Origin: Perkinsus chesapeaki
Lineage: Eukaryota > Perkinsozoa > Perkinsida > Perkinsidae
Assembly: GCA_013115145.1 (NCBI GenBank)
Contig: JAAPAO010000389.1
Coordinates: 1-33,678, forward strand
Length of the DNA: 33,678 nt
Direction of reading: 5' to 3'
In this document: positions 19,290-30,200 of the stretch, one piece after another
Numbering within the stretch: the first letter of the stretch is position 1
How the letters are laid out: each line of letters starts with the position of its first letter
The notes under the pieces: model-generated
What the model saw: the letters and a program-made list of their open reading frames with translations, nothing else
What the model was told of the DNA's origin: nothing
The model's database searches: none
Program-made: the position numbers and the translations under genes

Positions 19290-19799
19290 GGACGTGGGAG
19301 GTAAACGATTGTCAGATCAGTCTGTTATAAGCTTTCCTATGAACCGTTCGTTCGGGAGACGGGCCTCTACGTTAGTGCTAAAAAACTACACAGTAATAGG
19401 AAGCTTTCACAAACTAGCAGTTACTAACACCAGACATGCTATAAATTGTAAAAGATGAAAAATACGGTTACACCTGGACACTTTACCAGCATATCGTCTG
19501 CAGCAGCAGCCGCAGCCCAAACAACAAGCGAAAGTCCCTCTGATCAAGCCCGGCTACTACTTCTCCCAATAAATCCTAGACTCCGAAGAGTAGGAGTCTC
19601 TACCTCCCGGTAGAAGGCATAGGACCCCTCTCTCAAATGGTCTGTATGATGGGCGGCATACACTTTGTGCTCTGAGAAGTTCTTGCGTACTGAACTCATA
19701 CTTATAACAAAAAGGGGCGCTTAAGCGCCTACGAGAACATTCGGTAGCTCAAAATAATGCAGACACCTGCTCTGATTTTTAAATATTTTAACGCAACAG
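19290..19799. other. Unresolved intergenic region
   Basis: No supported gene. A CAG-rich stretch near 19499-19525 could be a short Q/P coding piece on plus but has no confirmed frame. A hairpin AGACTCC/GGAGTCT lies near 19574-19596. The region marks the change from the minus-strand cluster to plus-strand coding sequence. Confidence 0.35.
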
Positions 19800-20171
19800 T
19801 TTCCCAGGAGATTTTGTGCAACGGTAGAGCCGAGACCTCAAAAATCGAAGGGCGTGAGAGCGATCCCGATTGACGGCATCAACAAATGGTTTAGAAAAGA
19901 GCAAGGTTGTCCCATGTTGGTTAACTTCCCACCTATCCGCTTAACGCAAGACAATCCTGAATTATTTCAAATGAATCAATCCACTGCAATTGAGGCTCGA
20001 CTTCATCTTATACAACGACTGTTTCTGCAAAGATATCGAGCATCACTTCCATCATCAGCAACGTTAGACGCCGCTGCCAACAGAATAGCAGAAAAAGATA
20101 GCCTCGAGTGGATGATAATAATAATGGAGCAGTTTGATAGCGCATCCGATGGCTCAAGGCCATTAATCTGA
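19800..20171 (+). CDS. Hypothetical exon or gene fragment, about 123 codons
   Basis: I do not recognise the protein. A possible splice acceptor (ACGCAACAG, ending 19799) opens a frame that runs to TGA at 20169. Composition is protein-like: R-L-T-Q-D-N-P-E-L-F-Q, then an amphipathic helical part (A-I-E-A-R-L-H-L-I-Q-R-L-F-L-Q-R-Y) and W-M-I-I-I-M-E-Q-F. There is no upstream ATG in frame after the TGA at 19773, so the 5' part must be on other exons or lost. It is followed by a TATATAAATA stretch. It could be a pseudogene. Confidence 0.4.
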   Translation, partial: FPRRFCATVEPRPQKSKGVRAIPIDGINKWFRKEQGCPMLVNFPPIRLTQDNPELFQMNQSTAIEARLHLIQRLFLQRYRASLPSSATLDAAANRIAEKDSLEWMIIIMEQFDSASDGSRPLI

Positions 20172-20578
20172 TGCTATATAAATACAATAATCTGGGCCCC
20201 TGGGGATGGCCACGAGCCACACGCCTCTACGGAGCACTTTCCATACGGAGAATCAATACAATTAAAGAACTTCTTGTTACACTAGCGCTGGCATTTAGCC
20301 ACACCAGCGTCAGTGAAGGTAATACCATGTAAAAGCACTTGTAGTACTCCACACAGTGGAAGAGTGGCACATGACAGGACAGTATAGGAGGAAGCGAGTC
20401 CTGCCTACTACTAGTGAAGTGTAGGTGAGGAAGTCTGACGACCTCCTGAAGAATCATCTACGTGAAATGACTAATTTGATCAGTGAAGAAGGAGTGTCCA
20501 CGGGGGACAGTGTTCACGACGGATGACGGACACCAACTTGATTGATGACAAACCGTTATCATAAAACCAGGTAGATTA

Positions 20579-20851
20579 CTATTTTCGAGGAGTTTCCTTC
20601 TTGCACGTCGCAGCTATGCTGTCGAACAAGGCGTCTACCTCCTCAAGGCTCAGTGCACGTCTAATAGGACCAGTGAAGGTTTGGCGATGGGCTGGGCGAC
20701 TCTGGTCCATTAGAAGCTCAGGAAGACTCATAAACCCACCAGGAAGGCGTTCATCATAATCCCCATAACCGAAAGATTCCAACGACATCTGGGTTTCAGC
20801 GCTGGACCTGCGGCTCCAGGACAAGGGACGATCGCGAAGTAGATATGACAT
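20579..20851 (-). CDS. Hypothetical protein or last exon, 90 codons
   Basis: ATG at 20851 opens 90 codons to a stop at 20579. The protein is Ser/Arg-rich at the start (R-R-S-S-A-E-T-Q). It has a G-Y-G-D-Y-D-E-R-L-P-G-G-F segment and ends with S-L-E-E-V-D-A-L-F-D-S-I-A and a basic tail. No family is recognised. It could be a single-exon gene or the 3' exon of the minus-strand coiled-coil gene further right. Confidence 0.35.
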   Translation of the reverse strand: MSYLLRDRPLSWSRRSSAETQMSLESFGYGDYDERLPGGFMSLPELLMDQSRPAHRQTFTGPIRRALSLEEVDALFDSIAATCKKETPRK

Positions 20852-21959
20852 TAGCTGATACTTATTAAGAATAGCTCAACAGAAGCTCGAGTCACTGGTG
20901 CTTTGTCACGGTCAACACAACCACAAGTCTACATTGAGACACTAAAGTCGCTGCTGGCGCACAATGATGTTAATTACTAGTGTCGTAATAGAACATCTCG
21001 TTCTCTTGCTGGGGAAGCTGCTAAGACAAGTGGCGAGTGGCGCGGCCTTAATTAGTGTCATTTGCCTTACTCTTCCCCGCCTGTACATCGCTTTCGCCAC
21101 CAGCGTCCTCCTCACTCAGAGCCTTGTAAAGCATAAACGTCTCTCTCGTAAGAGATTTCAATCGGTTGCTATAATCGCAAAGCTCATTAACACCGAGTAT
21201 CCACACGTCAAAAGCATCTGAGCCGATCCAGAAGATTAAATCGGATCTCAGGGCGTGGTACTTCTGTTAGGCATTATCAAGTCCAATGACGCTCGCGGTG
21301 CACCCTGGCGACACACCAACGTCACGCACAATAAGCAAGAGGCTTCGGCATACTCCTTCGATGACTGAGCAAGTGGTACGGCGAAGGTGTCAACAAATGC
21401 TCTGAACCATTGGACTTGCCTTCTTTCTAAGCTGCATTGTAGAATGACTCGTTACCTGCCCTACGGGACGGGCCGACGACTTCACAGCTGCCAGTCTACG
21501 GAAACACTGGGAGGTTTCGCCAAACTCCACCCGGATCTGTTGTCGGCTTTGGTCTCGTATAGAGTCTGTCACCTACGATGTCGGCGATCTGCACAACTCT
21601 ATCACGTCGGGGTCTGTCTGCTCCAGGCTCCTCCCAAACAATTTCCCAAGAACCGGAGGGGGAACCTAGGCCACAGTCCGACTGGCAACACGCGTAGCCT
21701 GTACTGAGGATGCGGAAGACTCTTCGATGAGGAACGGGTTGCCTAGAGAGAAGGCCGCTCTTGGACGGTAGCTTCCCAAGAGACCATCCCTCCGCCTTTA
21801 GTAGCTTACATCTGCCACAGAGACTCAGTATTATTGGAGCCAAAGCTTACACATAGTCATTCGACTCCCTCTGAGTCATAGCATCGGTGATGGAACTACT
21901 GTGATGGATGGCGACAGGTGGCTAAAGACATGTAAACAGCGAGTGCCGGACAACATACC
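20852..21959. other. Possible minus-strand exons, not resolved
   Basis: Open frames of 60-115 codons occur on both strands near 21390-21843, but none shows a domain and I could not chain them through phased introns. They may be 3' exons of the coiled-coil gene at 22-24 kb. Confidence 0.25.
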
Positions 21960-24137
21960 GGTACACTGCTGCCCGAAACTGCTTCCCGATCATGCAGGGC
22001 ATCCCTAGCCTGAGAACGGCTTCGAATTCTGCCGACCCCAACGGTCAGACTTAGATGGGTCTTACTTCATCCCTTTCCTGTCTAACCTGTCCCAGCTCCC
22101 GTTCCAGCGATGCACACTGATGTGTAGCCTCGTCCAAGCGTGCCTCCACACTTGACACTGAAAAGCAGGCAGCGGTTCATCACAAGGCATCATGGGCGAG
22201 CTCCCGGCGTACTCTGTGTTTCCGTTCGACTCAGTTCCTCCGCAAGCTTATCTCTTTCCTTCTGCACTGCGGTGAGCTTACAAGACAGTTCTCGCTCTTT
22301 TACAGTCTGACCGCCGAAGCTTGAGGCCTGGTAGTATCCTTGGGCTCACCCCTTCTCTCGAGGCCCCCATCACAGTGGTGGCCTTGGCAAGCTGCCTCTC
22401 TAGAACATCAACTCTACCAGCCTTCATCTCGTATCTTCAGTATCATGGTACTTAATAACCAACACAAGCCGCTGTTCCTACTTCCGCAGTAGCTCCCCAT
22501 ATACAGCACTCTCCTCTACAGTCTGCCTGAAGCCTCTAGTCTGCGCCCCAGTCGTCGCTGTTCCTGGCAACTTCCCATGCTGGCTCCGATTCGAGACGCT
22601 TAGAACTACTGCGCCTCACAGCCCCTGCCATCATAGCGTCTAAGGCCGTCATAAGCTGCTCGCCCGTCTCCTTGCACTTCAGGCCTCCAACGGCCTTTCT
22701 CATTAGGCTCACCCAGCTGCACTCGCCTATAGACCACAGAGCTTATGGCACTGACCGCCGAAGCCAACGCGTCTATCAATATCCCACCCGCTATCGTCAC
22801 TCTATGACGAGCAAGAAGCTCCTCAAAGCGAATCTGCAGCCCCGCGCCAAGCCCCGAGCCGCTCTCAGACACCAAACCATTGCAGGAGCGTCGAACCTAT
22901 CACCCCTCTAGCGCGGCGTGCAACTGTGCCCTACCATGGCGGCGACTACGCTGCAGAACTGTCTCCTACCAACGTCACTCTCAACCCCAATGGACTGTCT
23001 CAGTAACTCGCCATCGGTTGCGGACATGCCTAATCAGAGATCAACTAGGCGCAGCGAGACCGATGTGATGATACTCTTCTCGCCGTCAAATTCCCTGAGA
23101 AGCTTCGCCAGTCGTAGCGGACTCCGGCAGCACTTTTCATACAGCTGAGAGCTTCGAGGTGCCGGTGAAGTAGAACTAAAGGCAGTACTTGCTTGAGGAG
23201 CCTATCTCTGAGGTGCTCTGGAAGAACGCTGTCAGGCTCAGGCGATGTTTCCTGCTCGACTGGGGCCAGCAAAAGTTCCTACGGGAACGGAACAAACAAC
23301 CTTTCCGAAAGCTCCGAGGCAAAACAAAGACTTCTACAGTATCCACTTGGTAGCTGGAACCATCCGCGCTCTCCCACTTACCTCAACCTGCGTGGCATTC
23401 TCCCGTAGCTGCAGACGTGTTTGAATTGACTTATCAACCCTACTTTGCTGTCGACCCCCAATACCACACACGGTATGATTGCCCCGCTCCGTCGTGGCTT
23501 GCGTCAAGCCTGTCATTTCAGATACTCCTGGTAGCTCCGTTAAAGGGCCGCCTCGCTTCACCACGCCACATTTAGTGGTTCTACCGTGCTGCTTAATGAG
23601 GCGTAGTGGATCAATGCCGAGCCTTTGAGTGCTTTCACTTATACCCATCTCACTCGCGAGTGTGCCACTACCGACGAAGGTACGATTGCCGAAGGAGACT
23701 TCGCTCATTTGAGACTGGTTCAGCGTCTGGTTGATACTCCGTGGGGACAAGGCATCGTCCTCATCAATAGTCAAGTCAATTAAGTTCACCTCGTAAGGTG
23801 TTTCAGTCGACTCCGTCACAGCCGCGCACTTCTGCTCAGAGTGGTTCGATACCGGTATTGGCACAGCGTTATCAGCAGGAGCCTTGCTTTGTTCTTGAAC
23901 GTCCTTAGATATGGTGACAACCCGAGTAACAGCACTATCAAGAGGTGTCGACTGCTCAGATGGTATCGCCCAGCCAGTCCTCGAGATGACAACTGTGTCG
24001 CTTGGGCGTGTTTCAGGGGCCTCAGGGGATAATCTGATGGTCTCCAAGCTTGCACTCACATCGTCATCGAAGCTATCGGAAGGACTGCCGCTACTGTCAG
24101 TGACAGGAACTGCCACGTTCGGGGATGTCGCAATGTT
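21960..24137 (-). CDS. Disordered/coiled-coil protein with SIM-like motif, multi-exon
   Basis: The family is unknown. A large exon (acceptor at 24138-24139, exon from 24137 to about 23334-23360) is Ser/Thr/Pro-rich and low in hydrophobics. It contains N-L-I-D-L-T-I-D-E-D-D (23754-23783 for the core), which matches a SUMO-interacting motif: hydrophobic I-D-L-T followed by acids. Further exons on minus give E-H-L-R-D-R-L-L-K-Q, then after a phased 44-nt intron L-Y-E-K-C-C-R-S-P-L-R-L-A-K-L-L. Later come heptad-rich helices (K-L-T-A-V-Q-K-E-R-D-K-L-A-E-E-L; L-E-R-E-L-G-Q-V-R-Q-E-R-D-E, down to about 22090). Small introns separate them. A SUMO-linked nuclear scaffold is a reasonable guess only. 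It may be one gene with the exons at 24375-26810 or a separate one. Confidence 0.55.
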
Positions 24138-24224
24138 CTGACAAGCAAATTAGTTTCATGCAGTTTGGAGGGGCGCTTCAAAATTCATACGCCGGAAAAC
24201 AAGGGAAAACGGCTGAATAAGAAG

Positions 24225-24295
24225 GGCTGAGCCGAGAATCGAACTCGGGACCTCTCGCACCCAAAGCGAGAATCATACCACTAGACCACACAGCC
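24225..24295 (-). tRNA. tRNA-Pro(UGG): tRNA-Pro(UGG)
   Basis: Read on minus this is a complete cloverleaf with acceptor GGCTGTG paired to CTCAGCC (one T-T mismatch) and D-arm GTCTAGTGGTATGAT. The anticodon stem CTCGC/GCGAG closes the loop TTTGGGT, giving anticodon TGG. The T-arm CCGAG-TTCGATT-CTCGG follows. A and B boxes match eukaryotic tRNA-Pro. It lies between two blocks of minus-strand coding exons, so it is either intergenic or inside an intron. Confidence 0.95.
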
Positions 24296-24374
24296 ACATA
24301 AAATCCCTGCACATCTTACTGAGATACACCTTTCCTGATATTCAATAAACCACAAGGGCGGCTGCAGAACCTCA

Positions 24375-26810
24375 CTAGTTGCTAATGATGCCGTAGCGGA
24401 AACCTCCTGAACATGAACGTTCTTGCAATCGAAGCCCATTTCTCCCTACAGTCGAGGACATGCTCAGGCTGGGCCCATCCTCCTCAACCCTAGATGGAAG
24501 AGAAGCCGTAGACGACGGTAGTGTCTGTCGAGTCCTTCTTAAATGGCCATATATGATCTCCTCATATGCTTCACCATTGCTATCAGTGCCTAGCATCATA
24601 ACCCCTCCCAATAAAACCAACATGCTTTGTATAGTAGTACTCGCGCGTAACAGATCTCTATGACCAAGCACTTCTATGCTGGCAGTCACCGTGCCGAGGC
24701 CCTTGCCGTATGCCTGGACTGGAGGGTTCAATATCTGTAACAAATAGTCAGCTACATTTTAGTCATATAAACGTACATTGGTAGTAGAGACCGAGTCAGC
24801 AAAAGAGTCATCGCAGTTGTACGCGCCATGCGACCGACGACGAAGACGCGGTAAAGGATTCTCTATAATCTCGACCGACGTGTCGGCCTACCGAATCACC
24901 TCCGGGCACTCCAAATGATACTGGAAGACCCTACTTGACTCTGGTGGTGCAATGCCGGTTCGTGAGCTGGCGGCGGAGCTTCCACGGCATTTGCTTCCTG
25001 GCCACCTTCTGCATTTCGACGAATCTGCTTGTACCGATCCCGTACCTCCATAAGGCGACGAGACATCGTCATAGATACACCACCAGCGGCCCGCCCAGTA
25101 TGATCAACGCAACTCGGGATCCGTTCTAGACAACGAAGAGCTAACAATCATGGGTTGAACCAAGCACATCATATAAGGTCTCAACGGGAACAGTCTCAGT
25201 GCTGTATTTAACCCTTGGCCTGACATGAGCCCCTCAGGTCCCACCCCTTCAGATGCGCGTACCTCTTGGGTTGCATAAGAAGGGAGAGCCTCCTCGAGAA
25301 GGTGAGTTGATCCCTGATGGCGACTGCCTATTTTACTAGGAGTACCCCCGATTTTAGGAGGCCCTTCATCCTCGGACTCCACAGCTGTTGCTACCTAATA
25401 AGAAACCATAATCGACTATCTTACACACTAAAAGGAACTACCATAGGGAGGCTTCCCGCCAATTGGCTGGACAATAGAGACCTGTGAAAGTAATGTAACC
25501 AACTTCTCTACAGCGAGAGCCTTATCACCCTTTTGTGGTGTTAACGTAGACCGCCGGCTCGCTCCTCCCTACGGTTCGAGGCGGTGGCCCAAATCTTGTC
25601 GAGTAGGAATGGAATTTGCCTGTAAGTGAACAATCGTAGTACGAACCCCCGAAGAGCCATATTTTTCGTGACAAATGAAAACAGGCGGATCCTCCTCACT
25701 CTTGGTGGAGAATTCAGGCGACCAAGGTAAGCCGTTTCCCGCTGCCAAGGCAGATGCTGTCCTTGACTTCAACATCGAACATAGAGGACTCGATTGTCCC
25801 AAAGATGCTTCCAGATCCTAAGTACAGTATAATTTGCCCTGCTAGTGTTCGCCCCAACACGACCGTCAAGTGAAGACTACCTGGAGTACAGATTGCGATA
25901 CCATCCTAGAGTTCTGCAGCCGCTGCAAGCAACGCATTTCCTCCTCTTCCAACGCTGACAGCTCCGCCTCCTCGGCTTTAGCATTCGCTAGTATTCCCTA
26001 ACGCGGACCAGCTCATTCCACAGAGCCACTCCTATCAGTACCAGCCGTTTCCGCTCGGCGGCTTCTCGCAACTTTCGAAGACGTTTCTCTCGCTCAGCCT
26101 TGACCTATCGCCATCATCCTTTCCCTTTGATCCCACTCGTTCCTAACTACCTGTAGCTTCCCCTCAATGGAGGCTTGCTGAATCGCTACAGCCTTCTTTG
26201 ATTTAACCGCCCGGTCGTTGGCCTAGGGGAGACTTAGTACAGACTACGATCATTTTCAATGATTTTACCTCGGACACGCGTTTCATCCTCACTATCTCCG
26301 CGCTCTCCTTTCTGGCTCGCCTAGTCGCCTCCTTCTTAGTTGCCAATGCCTCTTCCTTATTGCGAAGATGCTTAAAAGAATACACCGTCCCCACACTGGA
26401 TGGCTCCAACCGTCTACTACCTGTTCCTTAGTAATGCCTAAGTTGGCCTTCAATTCAAGTGCCTTCTTGGCATTCTCAATTTCGCGAAGCTTCCTGGCCT
26501 ACATGCAGCCTCACTCCCACTGCAGGAAGCTCCCTCAACGTTACCCGTTCCAGCTCCCTCAGACTCTGCCGTCTCTCCATAGCAGAGGCCCGGCCTTGCT
26601 CCAGCTTCTTAGCGTGCCGTCTCACTTCATCCAGGTTGCGCCATATTTTCTCCTCTTCCCTTTTAAAGTACCTAACCGTTGCCTATGGAGGCACCGTCCC
26701 CCGCAGAGCGTCTACGCTATCCGGGACTTGAGGGCCTGCTTATCAGCCTCAACACTCCTTTGTAATCTGCATGTATCAGATAGGCTTAGTCGATGAGGCC
26801 CCTCCATAAT
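24375..26810 (-). CDS. Coiled-coil and low-complexity protein exons
   Basis: The family is unknown. On minus from about 26670, exon pieces give E-E-E-K-I-W-R-N-L-D-E-V-R-R-H-A-K-K-L-E-Q and S-L-R-E-L-E-R. A phased 46-nt intron leads to A-R-K-L-R-E-I-E-N-A-K-K-A-L-E-L-K. Further on are A-N-D-R-A-V-K-S-K-K-A-V-A-I-Q-Q, a 45-nt phased intron, K-A-E-R-E-K-R-L-R-K-L-R-E-A-A-E-R-K-R and E-A-E-L-S-A-L-E-E-E-E-M-R. This is strong heptad, charge-alternating coiled coil. It is followed toward 24375 by Ser/Pro/Glu-rich disordered exons (25800-24900) and a Leu/Gly-rich exon (from 24735). The start codon was not identified. It may continue past the tRNA-Pro into the SIM-containing exons. Confidence 0.5.
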
Positions 26811-27240
26811 TCAAGTACAACTTTCAAAGTCACGACCTGTCTTGCGCACGGGGCGCGCGCAAAACAATTTGCACGAAGGGTGCAGGAAAAGCGCATGATG
26901 GCCAGCTAGAACCTCCACCACAGTATTGTGCATTATGGTGAAAGCAGCCAGCAAGGAGCAGTTAAAGACCACTCATTTTGGTGCTACAACCTTACCTAGG
27001 ATAGCTGCGCAAAGGGTAAGGTCATGAAAGGCGCCACCTCTCCCAACTTACAATAAGAAACCATCACAAAGTTTAACCTTGCTGGTCAACTCTTGATTCA
27101 GGGGGCTTCCAGTACACCAGTTACAGCCAGAACGCACAGAGATAGTCGATTCTCTAGCCAGAAGTGAACACATTACAACTGACTTAACCTAGCACATCAT
27201 CAGGTTGTCGGGGTTCTTGTCAAGTCGAGGCAATACGGGG
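26811..27240. other. Divergent intergenic region
   Basis: This stretch separates the minus-strand coiled-coil exons from the plus-strand coiled-coil gene, so promoters for both probably lie here. It includes a GC-rich run near 26848-26860. I recognise no specific site, and small plus-strand exons could be hidden at the right side. Confidence 0.4.
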
Positions 27241-30200
27241 GCTAATAGGGGCCTTCACGAGCTTGTAGACCGAACGCTGGATGAATTCTCATCGGGTAGG
27301 GAATGCAGTGCGGGGCCATAAGTATGTGACCACCAAAAGGTGTTGCTGATGAAAGCATCACAGCTGCATCAACTGGGATGCTAGTGCGTTTGCTAAAGTG
27401 GCATGCCAATGAGCAAATTGAATTTGCCAAATTCCCCGTCAGCTTGCGCAGCCCTAGGGGTCCAAATAAACTTTCCGACAATAAAAGTACCCGAACGTAG
27501 TAACCTCGCTTAAAGGACCAATTATACACCTAAATCTTGTATTAACAATACGTTTGTAAGGTGCCGCGGCTGATAGTGCTATAGAAGACGTAAGGAGAAT
27601 ACTTGCCACTGTCCGTAAACAGTATGATGAAGCCCATGCAGAGGCTGAGAGGAAGTACTCACCTTGAAGGCTTCCATAATACCATTTAATCAGAGAACGA
27701 GAGCTGAATCTATTGAGGGAGAGGATTCAGGCGGTTGACAATGTTTCCCAGGTGAAGCGCCCAATTGAGCACACCGTGAACTCATTGCCCCAAGTAGGTG
27801 GATACTGAAGAGGTTTTTAAGATGGAAGGAGCTAGGCAGAAACTCGAAGACCAACTCCAGGAAGTTAATAACAAAATTGAGGAAGCTAAAATGAACAGAA
27901 AGGTATCATTGCCGTCAGGGGACGTCTATGCTGACGTTGAGAGAATCCTCGATGAATGGTCCGTCTCAAGGTTTACGATCATATGCTCGAAAGAATCAAA
28001 AGAGAGTATTTGCACATTCGCGAGCAAATGGTGAAGATGGAGAAGCATCTGAAACGCAAGAAGGCAGAATTCAAGGAAAAGGTGGCTAATGAACACAAAT
28101 GACGTCGACAAGCGCTCACTTACTCAGGCTGAAAAAGCACGCCGGGTTGCGGTGGAACGCGAAACCGCGACGAAAGAGTACGAGGCAGCTTTGGCAGAGC
28201 TGGAAGAGGAGAGAACTGCAAGGGAGGGGGCATTAGAAGATATGATGGGTGAAGAGGCCCTCTCGTTCATAGGACTTTCCAGCACACTGTAGGCTCGCTG
28301 CAGTCTATGAAGGATAGCATAAAGAGACGCGCTGACTTCGAGCGATGGAGGCACGAGGTGGCGCTTGAAGCAGCAAACGAGGTAGTCAGATCGAGTTCAG
28401 CGAGAAAACAAGGGGCACTGCCTCCGTAGGCCTTCAACGCGTCCGCAGGGCGGCTCCGCAAACTGTGGGTAATGGAGAAACTGACTGGAAACTGTCTGCA
28501 AAAAATCATGGTCGAGCAAGTAAAAATGCTGGTAACTTGTGTACCTTCTTATGCGATGACCGGCAGGTCCAAAAGTCACAGGCTACGGAGGATGGTTTCC
28601 AAAGGATTCGCGAGGTTACCGGCCTCAATGATGTCATGGACATAGTTCATCGCTTCCTTAATCGGGAGCTCGAACAAGTATCCCTAGAAGGCCGACTGCC
28701 TGGGCGTTGTACACCTTATCGATCTCGATTGTACACTTTATACCATTGGAATCAGTTATAAGGAGTACCCCGGGCATCCGATGCAGTTCCTTGCGGGATA
28801 ACTCACACGGCATTTTCCTTTTTACAGGACCATCTCAAGCAATGTGTAAAAGAGGCTGAAGCCCGGCTTGAGGAGTTGAAAAAAGAGAATACCAGGTGAA
28901 GTAGAGTTTTAGTCTTCCTATTGGGGCTCACCATCCCCCCGCGCTCTGCCAGGGGTGCTCCACCTGATGCAGCGGCTTGCCTCGCATTTGTCCGCGCTAA
29001 GATGAACTTGCCAGGTTACGGACCGAGGCGGCGGATGCTAACCTGTTTGTACCAAACGAATTAGGAGATGAGCTACCTGACCCTTTAACAAATGAGAATA
29101 GGTATGATGTTATGGTCAACATGTTAGAAGGTCTATGGTCAGGAGCCTATACATAGAGATAGACGAACGAGAGCGGGAGTTGGCTAAGGTCAATTTCAGG
29201 GTTTTCTTCCTTCCTTCTCTTTTGCAAATAGGTGAGCAAGTCCTATACGGTGTCGAGGGATAGGCTACAGAAGGCCAGGATAGAGGCTGAACACGTTCGG
29301 CGATGGGTACCACAGGGCAGTGTTGTAGCCGCCAGAGTGTTGCGATACGGCAGGCTGAACGAGTGAATAAGTCTATGGGAGCGTTCGAGGATCAGATGGA
29401 CCTCTCGAGCCCTCAGTGCTATCAAGCTCTTGCACAGTACTTCGAAAGGTGAGCAGTTTCCGCATCTTAGTTCTTGCTCCAGTTTAACGCTCAGGCTGCC
29501 TAAAACAATTGAACTCTTCTGTGCTCATGTTAAGGAGCAGCTCGCGTCGGGCAAAGTGGGTACAATGAAGCTTAACCCTACAATCACTTCACAGGTCCGA
29601 ATTAAGAGCGCGACCCAGGCCAAGTCTCGAGCCGTTCGAGAGCAAAACGATCTACTGAATGACGAAGAGTTCGGTCGGGTCAACTGTCGTGTTCGCTCTA
29701 GTGAGTCTTCAGTCGTTCTCCTCTAGCGGTTTTTGACAGCACAATGGCGAGAACGGAGATCAAAAGCATCTAGCATGTCCCTTGGTCTCATCAGGTAGAG
29801 CCCTGGCATCACCAGTGAATAGAGCCCCTCGGCCTGAAAACGGGACTAAAAAGGGCGATATGATGGATGACGTTAACGACGAAGATGATACTGTAGACGA
29901 TCCGCGGTACACCTCTGACAGAGAAGTCTTGAAGGCGACGAGCAGCAGCAAGGTCACTGAGGAAGAGAAAAAGATAAAAAGGTGAGCTCACCCAGCGTGT
30001 ACGCATATGGCGTTTTTGCAGTACAAAGCTACGCAAGAAGAAGAAAGCTCCGGAAGTAGACCTCGATGAGTGGAGCGTTTCCTAGTTGCATGGGAATCGT
30101 GCTTGTGGACCACACAAGTCGCTGTTGTGTTATGCAGTACCTTACTCGGGGCATCCCACGCCTCAATACAAAAAAAGCTGCGCGGAGCTAATCGCTAGCT

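Noticed and set aside
27242-27529. Minus-strand 95-codon frame
   Set aside because: It has no recognisable domain, and the plus strand in the same place reads like coiled-coil gene exons. Probably a shadow.
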